Positions 45,726 to 53,602 of a stretch of DNA of 64,000 nucleotides are shown in pieces. The stretch's first letter is position 1; each line of letters begins with the position of its first letter. A program made the position numbers and the translations under genes. Source of the stretch: Granulicella mallensis (GTDB lineage: Bacteria; Acidobacteriota; Terriglobia; Terriglobales; Acidobacteriaceae). The stretch lies in assembly GCF_014203225.1 (NCBI RefSeq), contig NZ_JACHIO010000004.1:124001-188000 (forward strand). The letters are read 5' to 3'. The notes under the pieces were generated by a model that ran no database searches, was not told the DNA's origin, and was given only the letters and a program-made list of their open reading frames with translations.

Positions 45726-47161
45726 AGATCCTGGCCTCCAGCCCTATTCGGACACGGCTTACCGTATGGTACGTTGCGCTTCTGGCAGCAATTCTCGCCA
45801 TCTACATCTCGGTCGTATTCATCTTTCAGTACGGGTTGCTGGAACACCAGATGTTTCACGATGAGGTCCAGGATGTCGAGACCGTGGAGGGTCTGCTGTT
45901 CTTCGATGCGCAGGGGCAGCTCCACCTGCAACAGGACTACTACTCCCATCCCCGCTCGCATCTGCTGGTAGATAGGCTGATGGAGGTCCGCGATCTGTCC
46001 GGCGTCGTGCTCTATCGCACCGATACCCTGAACGGCCTTTCGCTCGGCGGTCCCTCCCGGCCTAATGAAGGAGGCAATGGGTTCGACGAACGCGCCATCA
46101 AACTCGTCGATGGAACACATGTGCTCGTCATCAGCCACCTGCATCCTGTCGGAGGGAGACAGGTGCTCATCCGTCTGGGGTACAGCCTGGTGCCTCTGCG
46201 CGACCGGATGTTTCAGTTCTTCCTTCTCCTGCTGGTAGCCATGCCGATCGGCCTGGTGATCGCAGGATTCGCGGGCTATAGCATCGCCAAACGTGCGTTC
46301 CTTCCGCTGGACCTGATGGCCGCACGCGCGGAGCAGATCACGGCCAGCAACCTGCAGGAACGCGTCGTCGTCGAGAACGAGCACGATGAGCTCGGACACA
46401 TGGCGAGGGTCCTCAACCACCTGCTGCAACGGCTGGAACAGGCCTTCGCTCAACTGCAACGGTTCACGGCGGACGCAGCCCACGAACTCAGAACGCCCCT
46501 GGCCTCCCTTCGCGCAGCCGGTGAGATTGCACTTCAGGAGACTGAAGACGAAGAAGGTTATCGCGAAGCCATCAGCAGCATGCTCGAAGAGACCGTACGC
46601 CTCGATCAGACGATCGATGGGCTGCTGATGCTTTCGAGAGCCGAAGCCGCGCAGCTTGAAGCGATGGACGAGTTTCTCCTGCCTGATCTTGTGAACGAGA
46701 TCCTGGTGCTGCTGGAGGTTGTTACAGACGAGAAGCAGATGATCGTGGAGCAGGAGCAGGATGAGCATGCAAGGCAGGTGATCTTTGCGGACCGCAGCCT
46801 GGTACGCGTCGCGCTGTTGAATGTGCTGCATAACGCGGTGAAGTTCTCGGGTGTTGGTTCCACTCTCCGCATTCGCTATTCACAGGTACACGCCTCGGCT
46901 GTCGAGATGGAGCGGGTGTGCATTCATGATTCCGGTCCCGGCATCTCTGCGGGAGAGCATCAACGAGTGTTCGAGAGGTTCTTTAGTGGCAAGTCGAAGA
47001 AGGTGTCTCCGAATAGCGGGGCGGGGCTTGGGCTTTCCATCGCGAGGCTTGCGGTGGAGCGGAATGGCGGGAAGATCTTCTTCGATGAGGGTGTTGCTAG
47101 CGGGGCGCGTTGTTGTGTCGATCTGCCGATCATGCGGTCGGCGAAAAGAAGCGGCGTTTAG
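45722..47161 (+). CDS. Sensor histidine kinase, partner of the preceding regulator
   Basis: A 479-residue membrane kinase. The first helix (TVWYVALLAAILAIYISVVFIF, about 13-36) and second helix (FFLLLLVAMPIGLVIAGFAGYSI, about 165-190) bracket a ~125-residue periplasmic sensor domain. A HAMP region follows, then the HisKA box DAAHELRTPLASLRAAGEIAL with phosphorylated His254. The ATPase domain has N box NVLHNAVKFSG, G1 HDSGPGIS, F box RVFERFFSGK and G2 GAGLGLSIARLAV. The gene overlaps the response regulator by four bases, so the pair is co-translated. The sensor domain resembles the efflux/heavy-metal type kinases only loosely. Confidence 0.94.
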   Translation: MKILASSPIRTRLTVWYVALLAAILAIYISVVFIFQYGLLEHQMFHDEVQDVETVEGLLFFDAQGQLHLQQDYYSHPRSHLLVDRLMEVRDLSGVVLYRTDTLNGLSLGGPSRPNEGGNGFDERAIKLVDGTHVLVISHLHPVGGRQVLIRLGYSLVPLRDRMFQFFLLLLVAMPIGLVIAGFAGYSIAKRAFLPLDLMAARAEQITASNLQERVVVENEHDELGHMARVLNHLLQRLEQAFAQLQRFTADAAHELRTPLASLRAAGEIALQETEDEEGYREAISSMLEETVRLDQTIDGLLMLSRAEAAQLEAMDEFLLPDLVNEILVLLEVVTDEKQMIVEQEQDEHARQVIFADRSLVRVALLNVLHNAVKFSGVGSTLRIRYSQVHASAVEMERVCIHDSGPGISAGEHQRVFERFFSGKSKKVSPNSGAGLGLSIARLAVERNGGKIFFDEGVASGARCCVDLPIMRSAKRSGV

Positions 47162-47225
47162 ATTCATTCAACAGCTATTCGAGACAGAGATTGAGCCGTG
47201 CAAATCGTTTCCTGTGGCAAGATCC

Positions 47226-47509
47226 GGAAGGGCCCGGCTTCAGCCGGGCCGTGGAAGATGTGCGCAATTTCCTTCTGCTCTGCCGAAGGCTGGAGTGAAG
47301 GCGTAGCCGGAGCGACTGAATTGCTTTCCTCGATGCCGCTAAGACTCTACAGGGCTCACCAATCCTGTATCCGTGGGCTGGGGCTGGTTGTTTCGCCACA
47401 GCTAAAGAAGGCAATTCAGTCGTTGCGGCTACGCCTTCACTCCAGCCTTCGGCAGAGCGGTACGGGCCTTTGGCTTGAGTTTCTACGGCATGGCTGAAGC
47501 CATGCCCTT
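47226..47509. repeat. Nested inverted-repeat element, copy B (284 bp)
   Basis: Inner arms at 47278-47324 and 47411-47457 (47 bases each) match those of the element at 7790-8075 closely, but the ~86-base centre differs. The outer left arm (47226-47250) has become a GGCCCGG/CCGGGCC palindrome, while the right arm (47487-47509) keeps GGCATGGCTGAAGCCATGCC. So the two ends no longer match each other here. No coding content. Confidence 0.7.
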
Positions 47510-47559
47510 AACGAAACGTGGCTTTTTCAGCACCATCGTTAGGCCCGAGCAGTCTTTCG

Positions 47560-47700
47560 GTTGCGAACAAAAGGCCCGGGGCTAAAGCCCGATTCTTGCC
47601 TGTTCCTTATTCCGTAGCCTAAAGGCTACGGCTCCCTCCGTCTCCCCGATGCTGAAGCATCGGGGAATGCGCTTCGCGCTGTCGTGAACAGGCCGTTATC
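47560..47700. repeat. C-TRAA-G hairpin mosaic including the uninterrupted (empty) site
   Basis: Three perfect hairpins in series: GGGCTAAAGCCC (47579-47590), a 20-base CCGTAGCC/GGCTACGG hairpin (47612-47631), and a 22-base CCCCGATGC/GCATCGGGG hairpin (47644-47665). The stretch 47566-47631 is the uninterrupted form of the sequence split by the element at 55865-56120. The remainder of the gap 47162-47831 has no gene. Confidence 0.7.
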
Positions 47701-47831
47701 CTTCAACGGGCTAAAGACTCGGGGCGCCGCACCAGCTTCATGGCAGCGGAGGAGATACCCCAGGCCCTGAACGCCGTTCACACGATTTTCATATTTGCCG
47801 CTGACCGGTGACATAGCTTAACAGTAGCCCT

Positions 47832-48512
47832 ATGAATGTTCTGGTAATTGAAGACGATAAAAGGATCGCGGGACTGGTCGAGCGCGGTCTGCGAGAGAAT
47901 GGGCACGAGGTCGTCCTTTCCCACAATGGCAAGGAAGGCGCCGAGATGATGTTGAACGGAAGATACGACGCCGCCCTGCTCGATATCTATCTGCCCGGCA
48001 TGGATGGCTTCGAGGTTCTGGAGCAGGTGCGGGCGCGCCGCTGCAAGACTCCCATCCTGATGCTGACCGCCGTGGATGCCGTCCCGAAGATCCTGCAGGC
48101 CTTCGACCTGGGCGCTGACGATTACCTGATCAAACCGTTTCTCCTGGAGATTCTGCTGGCGCGCGTAAGCGCCATCGCACGGCGCATGCAGCCCGTGGTC
48201 GAGCCGCCGGTGGTGCTAGCCGGAGGAATCACCCTGGATCGCAGCCGCCGGGTCGCGATACGTGGCGGAAAAGAGATCTACCTTACACGCAAGCAGTTTG
48301 AACTGCTCGACGCCCTGATGCGGCGCAGCGGCCTGGTGACCTCGCGAGACCAGTTGATCGAAGCGGGTTGGGGATACCTGGCGGATGTAAAGGAAAATAC
48401 GCTCGACGTCTACATCCACGGACTGCGGGCCAAGCTTGAAGACAAGACGCACGATAAACTTCCTCTGATCCGGACCATTCATGGAACGGGTTATATGTTC
48501 GTGACGGAGTAG
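47832..48512 (+). CDS. OmpR-family response regulator (second pair)
   Basis: A 226-residue response regulator. Receiver residues: Glu7-Asp8-Asp9 (VIEDD), phosphoacceptor Asp51 (ALLDIYLPGMDGFEVL), Thr79 (LMLTA) and Lys101 (DDYLIKPF). The winged helix contains LTRKQFELLDALMRRSGLVTSRDQLIEAGW and ENTLDVYIHGLRAKLEDK with GTGYMF at the end, as in CusR/QseB-like regulators. The kinase gene starts 9 bases after its stop. It is preceded by a repeat-rich gap with no clear operator. It is not closely similar to the 45018 protein beyond family motifs, so the pairs are not a fresh duplication. Confidence 0.94.
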   Translation: MNVLVIEDDKRIAGLVERGLRENGHEVVLSHNGKEGAEMMLNGRYDAALLDIYLPGMDGFEVLEQVRARRCKTPILMLTAVDAVPKILQAFDLGADDYLIKPFLLEILLARVSAIARRMQPVVEPPVVLAGGITLDRSRRVAIRGGKEIYLTRKQFELLDALMRRSGLVTSRDQLIEAGWGYLADVKENTLDVYIHGLRAKLEDKTHDKLPLIRTIHGTGYMFVTE

Positions 48513-48521
48513 AGGAACAGG

Positions 48522-49946
48522 ATGCGCGATTTTTCCGTTCGAGCCCAACTCACTCTGTGGTATCTGCTGGTGACCTTTACGGGCCTGCTGCTCTTCGGTG
48601 TGCTGTCTTACGGCGCGCTGCGGTTTGCGCTATTCCAGGGAAAGAAGTCGCATCTGCAGGGACGCGAGCAGCGACTGACCCAGTTCCTGAAAGAGAACAA
48701 GGTCGAGGGAACTCCATCGCCTCTGACCGAGCAGCTCAGGAAGTATGCGATCGCGACGCATGAAGGCAACCTGTTCGAGATTCGCAACCCGGATGGAAGC
48801 CTGCTGTTTCCACTCGACGTCAATAAAGAGGACAGAATCTCGCCAGGGAGTGACAGCTGCGAGCAGACGGTCTACTTCTTTCAGACCCTCGAGAACAAAC
48901 CGGCGATGGTGATGTGCCACCTCGCTCTGTTGAATGGACGGCAGGAGCGCCTCTACATCGGCGGCGCGCTGGATGAAGAGTTTTACATGCTGCAGGTCTA
49001 TCGCAATGCCCTGCTGCTGTTGACGCCTGTGCTGTTGAGCCTCTCCGCCATCAGCGGGTATTTCCTGAGCCGCAAGGCCCTGAAGTCGGTGGACCGCATG
49101 ACGAGGGCAGCGGTGAATATCGGCATCGGCAATCTATCGGCCAGGCTGCCCGTGCCCTCGGCGCAGGACGAGATCCAGCATCTGGCCGTGGCGTGGAATC
49201 AGTTGCTGGGCAGGCTCGAGACGGCGGTCTCGCGCCTCAGCAAGTTTTCGGCGGACGTGTCGCATGACCTCAGGACCTCCATCACGGTGATCCTGGCTAC
49301 GGCCCAGCTCTCGCTGCATCAGCGCCACTCGGAAGAAGAGTATCGCGATGACCTGAACAAGGTGGTGATGGAGTGTCGCACGGCGTCCACGCTGCTCGAT
49401 GCCCTACTCTCGCTGGCACGCAGCGAGACGTTCAGCCATGAGGTTGCGTTCCAGCGAATCAATATCTGCGAGCTGGTGGTGAATGGATGCAGGCGCGTCG
49501 AGGACCTGGCGGAGTCGACCGGAATCATGCTCGACTGGCATCTTCCGGATGAAGCGATGTATATCGAAGGCGATGAGCTGCTGCTGCAACGGCTGCTGGG
49601 CATCCTGCTGGACAATGCCATCAAGTTCACCCCGGCTCACGGAGAGATTGGAGCAGCGGTGTCGCGAACCGAAAGCGAGATCGTCGTGACGGTGCGCGAT
49701 ACAGGCATCGGCATGTCGGAGGACGTGCGACAGCGCGTCTTCGAGCGGTATTACCAGGCGGACCTACGCGAGAGAAAGACGCAGGCAGGCAATGGGCTGG
49801 GGCTGGCGATTGCGCGCTGGATCGCCGATGCGCACCAGGCGGAGTTGACGGTCGAGAGCATGCCGTTGAACGGGTCTGTCTTTCAGATCAGGTTTCCGGC
49901 AGCGGCGGGATTGCAAGCGGCGATGCCGAGAGTGCAGACGATTTAG
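48522..49946 (+). CDS. Sensor histidine kinase (second pair) with atypical H-box
   Basis: A 474-residue kinase. Membrane helices at about 10-32 (TLWYLLVTFTGLLLFGVLSYGAL) and 162-185 (ALLLLTPVLLSLSAISGYFLS) flank the sensor domain, which has a CEQTVYF...MVMCHLALLNGRQERLYIGGALDEEFYML stretch. HAMP follows. The HisKA motif is FSADVSHDLRTSITVILATAQ with His248; the family proline after the arginine-threonine is serine, and the glutamate after histidine is aspartate. The ATPase domain is normal: ILLDNAIKFTP, DTGIGM, RVFERYYQAD, GNGLGLAIARWIA. It pairs with the regulator 9 bases upstream. The substitutions are compatible with activity; Asp in place of Glu is common. Confidence 0.93.
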   Translation: MRDFSVRAQLTLWYLLVTFTGLLLFGVLSYGALRFALFQGKKSHLQGREQRLTQFLKENKVEGTPSPLTEQLRKYAIATHEGNLFEIRNPDGSLLFPLDVNKEDRISPGSDSCEQTVYFFQTLENKPAMVMCHLALLNGRQERLYIGGALDEEFYMLQVYRNALLLLTPVLLSLSAISGYFLSRKALKSVDRMTRAAVNIGIGNLSARLPVPSAQDEIQHLAVAWNQLLGRLETAVSRLSKFSADVSHDLRTSITVILATAQLSLHQRHSEEEYRDDLNKVVMECRTASTLLDALLSLARSETFSHEVAFQRINICELVVNGCRRVEDLAESTGIMLDWHLPDEAMYIEGDELLLQRLLGILLDNAIKFTPAHGEIGAAVSRTESEIVVTVRDTGIGMSEDVRQRVFERYYQADLRERKTQAGNGLGLAIARWIADAHQAELTVESMPLNGSVFQIRFPAAAGLQAAMPRVQTI

Positions 49947-50017
49947 GTCCAGGTAGTGTCATCAAACTGTTCTCTTATGGAGACGAAGAGTGCAAATAGT
50001 TTGTTGAGGAATGGATC

Positions 50018-50403
50018 GGAAGGGCCTGGCTTCAGCCAGGCTGCGAAAAAAGCCCCCATTTGATCTTTAGGGCCAACGGCCCGTTTCATACCAGCCTGGG
50101 GCACAGCGAACCCGAGGTAACACGCGATAGCGTGGTGGCTCGGAGAGCGACGCCCCAGGTTAGGCGTAGGAGTAGAAGTTGAGGGCTGTAAGCCCGACTC
50201 ATCCTTTGTGCAGACACTATGAGTCGGGCTTACAGCCCTCTGCTTTCGAGTTGATTCTGCACCTGGGGCTACGCTTGCAGCGAGCTAAAAAACGCTCACT
50301 GCTGCGCTCCACCCCAGGCTGGTATGAAACGGGCCCTTGGCCCTAAAGATCAAGACTCTCTTTCCATCGAGTTTCTCCGCAGCCCGTGAAGCCATGCCCT
50401 TCC
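50018..50403. repeat. Composite inverted-repeat element, three nested palindromes
   Basis: The outer ends (GGAAGGGCCTGGCTTCAGCC at 50018-50037; a GCCATGCCCTTCC end at 50391-50403) resemble the outer arms of the elements at 7790 and 47226. Within lie 40-base arms at 50062-50101 and 50312-50351 with one mismatch, and at the core perfect 22-base arms at 50181-50202 and 50219-50240. The rest of 49947-50764 contains no gene except the leader of the receptor gene. Confidence 0.7.
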
Positions 50404-50764
50404 GTTCCGTGCCTCAATGAACTGCTTGCACAGTTCGATCTTCATTACTCCGTATTGCTTCTTAAGAAAAGCTGAAATCCATCTGAAGGAAAACTGAAGG
50501 CCGATGGGATGCAACGCTCTTCCCGCGCCTGCGTTTCATGCCACCAACGACAAGAGGTTGCTGTTCAACACGAAGCAAAAGGGCCGTGGAATCAGGCTTT
50601 TTTGCATCTCCTGCAAGATCCGGTCACGATCTTGAAAAGAGAGCGGTTGCGGTCTGCCACCGCGCCAAAGTAACAGCAGACGGAATGTAACTCCAAGTTC
50701 ATACTCCGCAGCTACGTTTGCGAAACCAAGATGTTTATTGGTGTTTTTGGAGGAGACCTTGAAA

Positions 50765-53335
50765 TTGAAACAGGATTTGGTAAAGCTTTGGCGCTGCATC
50801 GTAGTTGCAAGCGTATTCGTGATTGTTTTCGCGGCAAGCCCCATCCGCATGTCGGGACAACAGGGACCGGATACAACTCTTACGGGAATTATCCTGGATC
50901 CGCAGGGCAATGCAGTACAGAACGCTACCGTGACCGTAAAGAATGAATCGACCAATGCCGTTCGCAAGCTCACTGCCGATGCCCAGGGACACTTCTCCTC
51001 CGTCGATTTGCCTGCGGGCAGATATACCGTTGAAGTCGCAGCGCCAGGCTTTGCCATCACCGACCGCACCGGGCTGCTCATCACGGCAGGCCAGTCGCAG
51101 GACATTTCGATCAAGCTGAACATCGGCAATGTGTCACAGCAGGTCACAGTCGACGGCTCCGGGGCCGACTCGGACTCCATCGCCGCTCAGACCTCGCCGG
51201 TTCAGTCCCTCCTGAATGCCCGCTCCGCGCGATCGGAGATCAGCTCCGAGTTCATTCAGCAGTTCACGTCTCCGGTGGCGGACTATACCGAGATCATTCA
51301 GATCGTTCCCGGCACCTTCACCATCAATACCAACGGAGTCGGCCTCGGCCAGGCGACCACTTCATTCCGCGGCTTCCAGGACGGCGAGTACGACATTACC
51401 TGGGATGGCATTCCCTTCCAGGATACGAATACTCCGAGCCACCACTCGTGGGCCTTCTTTCCGGGTCAGTGGATCGGCGGAGTCGACTTCGACCGCAGCC
51501 CCGGTTCTGCTTCCACCATCGGGCCTACCCCCTTCGGTGGATCGGTGAATCTTCTCTCCAAAGAGGTGCCGGTACAACATGCGGTACGGGGCACCGTCTC
51601 CTACGGCTCGTTCAATACTCTTCTACTGGACGGCGAGTACGACTCGGGCAGCATCGGCGCCAATCGCAAGACCAGCCTCTCGCTCGATGTGCACCGGCTG
51701 ACCTCGGACGGCTTCGAGACCTTCAACCATCAGGAGCGCAACGCAGGAGAGATCAAGGTACGGTACCAGTTCTCGGATAAGACGGTCTTGACCGGATTCA
51801 GCGGCGTCCTCATCCTCGATGCGAATACTCCCGACGCGAACCTGCCGACGCGAGACCAGGTAGCTCAGTTCGGATATAACTTCCTGCTGAACGATATTCC
51901 CAACGATCCTTCCAACTACCACTACAACAAGAACCATGTGCCTACCGACTTCGAGTATGTCGGAGTTAAATCACTGTTCGACCATGGCTGGAGCCTGGAC
52001 GTAAAGCCCTACACCTACAGCTACAACAACCATCAGCACTATACGAACATCGGTTCCATCACCACCCTTACGGATACGCCGACCGCCGCCGATCCGAATG
52101 GATATTGCGCAACGATTCAATCCAACGGCAGGCTGCCGTGCGGCATCGACAAGCTCAACAGCTATCGCCAGTACGGAGAGACCAGCACGATCAGCCAGAC
52201 CTCGAAGTACGGCGTCTTCCGCACAGGGCTCTGGTACAACTGGTCGACCACCAACCGCTTCCAGTTCCCTTCCGATCCGCTTACCGGCCTAGACCAGACC
52301 TTGCCGAACTTCCATGAGACGTACTACACCAACATCTATCAGCCTTATGCGGAGTACGAGTACCGCGCTATCCCCAGGCTCACGCTTACCGGTGGCTTGA
52401 AGTACGCCTACTACAACCAGAACTTCACGCAGTTCGCGGATGACGGCAAGGTAGTTGGAAACCTGAACGGCGCGGCGTCGATCAACAATGTCGCGGGGTA
52501 CCACTCCTACCTGCCGTCAGCGGATGCCAACTACCGCATCATGAATAACTGGTCGGTCTACGGCCAGTTCTCCAAGGGCAGCATCATTCCTCCGACCAGC
52601 GTCTTCGATGTGTCGACGGGAAAGGTCTCGGACCTGCCGAAGCCAACGGGAGTCTCCACCTACCAGACCGGTTCGGTGTTGAAGCTCAAGCGGCTGATGC
52701 TGGACGGCGATTTCTACTACATCAAGTTTCAGAACACCTATAGCGCCTTCAACCCAACCGATGGCCAGGGAGATACCCTCTATTTCCTAGGTCCGGACTC
52801 CTTCAGCAAGGGTGTCGAGCTCGAGACCAACGTGTCCTTGTGGAAGGGTCTGAGCTTCTATGCGAATGGAACTGTCGGCTCGGCAACCTACACGGGTGCG
52901 GGCGTGCCTTCGGGACTCTGGGTCACCAATACCCCGGCGAATACGCAAGGATACGGATTGACCTACCAGGATAAAAATATTGATCTTGGAATCTTCGATA
53001 AGCGTATTGGTCCGCAATGGAACGATAACGGCTCGTATCACAACCAGGTCTACACCGACTCCTTCAGCACCGTGAACCTGTTCCTGAACTACACGGTGAA
53101 GAATCATTCGCGCTTCAACGGCACCAAGATAGGGTTGAGCTTCAATAACCTGCTGAATGCGCACGATATCGTCGGCGTCATTCCGGCGGCATCGCCAAAC
53201 CCCTTGATCCTGCCCGATGGAACCACGTCGCCTTACCTTGCGACGACGGCTATCTCGGGAGGAGATCAGTTGACGCAAACCCCTGGGCGCAGTGTGATGC
53301 TTACGGTCACGTTCGGCTATACCGGCAAGCGATAG
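50765..53335 (+). CDS. TonB-dependent receptor, shorter type (~857 residues)
   Basis: I choose the TTG at 50765 because GGAGGAG (50749-50755) lies nine bases before it; an earlier TTG at 50738 lies upstream of that site. A signal peptide (CIVVASVFVIVFAASPIRMSG) leads to a carboxypeptidase-regulatory domain (LTGIILDPQGNAVQNATVTVKN). A classic plug follows: EIIQIVPGTFTINTNGVGLGQATTSFRGFQDGEYDITWDGIPFQDTNTP and GPTPFGGSVNLLSKE. The barrel ends in MLTVTFGYTGKR. The organised plug with SFRGF and YDITWDGIP resembles classical ferric-siderophore or vitamin receptors more than the Oar-like group in this window. It stands alone, closed by a strong terminator at 53383-53427. The ligand is unknown. Confidence 0.9.
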   Translation: MKQDLVKLWRCIVVASVFVIVFAASPIRMSGQQGPDTTLTGIILDPQGNAVQNATVTVKNESTNAVRKLTADAQGHFSSVDLPAGRYTVEVAAPGFAITDRTGLLITAGQSQDISIKLNIGNVSQQVTVDGSGADSDSIAAQTSPVQSLLNARSARSEISSEFIQQFTSPVADYTEIIQIVPGTFTINTNGVGLGQATTSFRGFQDGEYDITWDGIPFQDTNTPSHHSWAFFPGQWIGGVDFDRSPGSASTIGPTPFGGSVNLLSKEVPVQHAVRGTVSYGSFNTLLLDGEYDSGSIGANRKTSLSLDVHRLTSDGFETFNHQERNAGEIKVRYQFSDKTVLTGFSGVLILDANTPDANLPTRDQVAQFGYNFLLNDIPNDPSNYHYNKNHVPTDFEYVGVKSLFDHGWSLDVKPYTYSYNNHQHYTNIGSITTLTDTPTAADPNGYCATIQSNGRLPCGIDKLNSYRQYGETSTISQTSKYGVFRTGLWYNWSTTNRFQFPSDPLTGLDQTLPNFHETYYTNIYQPYAEYEYRAIPRLTLTGGLKYAYYNQNFTQFADDGKVVGNLNGAASINNVAGYHSYLPSADANYRIMNNWSVYGQFSKGSIIPPTSVFDVSTGKVSDLPKPTGVSTYQTGSVLKLKRLMLDGDFYYIKFQNTYSAFNPTDGQGDTLYFLGPDSFSKGVELETNVSLWKGLSFYANGTVGSATYTGAGVPSGLWVTNTPANTQGYGLTYQDKNIDLGIFDKRIGPQWNDNGSYHNQVYTDSFSTVNLFLNYTVKNHSRFNGTKIGLSFNNLLNAHDIVGVIPAASPNPLILPDGTTSPYLATTAISGGDQLTQTPGRSVMLTVTFGYTGKR

Positions 53336-53382
53336 ACGATCTTCAGCAGTAAGAAGAGCCTCTTCATCGCGGCTGGTCGGGG

Positions 53383-53427
53383 CAAAAACGGAAGGGCAGG
53401 GGTTGATCCCCTGCCCTTCCGTTTTTG
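53383..53427 (+). terminator. 20-bp perfect hairpin terminator after the TonB receptor
   Basis: A 20-base arm (53383-53402) pairs perfectly with 53408-53427 around a 5-base loop. The arms are AAAAACGGAAGGGCAGGGG-like and the right arm ends in TTTTTG, giving a classic intrinsic terminator 47 bases after the stop. It isolates the receptor from the lipoprotein array. Confidence 0.9.
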
Positions 53428-53483
53428 TTTGCAGCAGAGTGTTTGCGCTCTGCGAGGCGGTGTCTCGATCGCCCATGGTTCAA

Positions 53484-53591
53484 TTTCCCGGTGGAATTTT
53501 GATAAAAGTGCAGCCGGTCTGCTGATAACCTATCTGGGATTCCCGGGCCCCGTTCTGCATATGTTTTACGCATAAAACCACCGTTCCGGTG
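53484..53591 (+). promoter_or_regulatory. Conserved 5' leader of propeller lipoprotein gene 1 with two hairpins
   Basis: The conserved upstream box TTTCCCGGTGGAATTTT (53484-53500) begins it. Hairpin 1 is GTTTTA/TAAAAC around CGCA (53563-53578); hairpin 2 is CACCG/CGGTG around TTC (53579-53591). Then TGGGAGA and the GTG at 53603 follow. The same layout precedes the other three genes. Confidence 0.6.
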
Positions 53592-53602
53592 TGGGAGACC
53601 TC

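Noticed and set aside
45518-46831. A 437-codon minus-strand frame antisense to the first histidine kinase
   Set aside because: The plus-strand kinase has all catalytic boxes; the antisense frame has no recognised motif.
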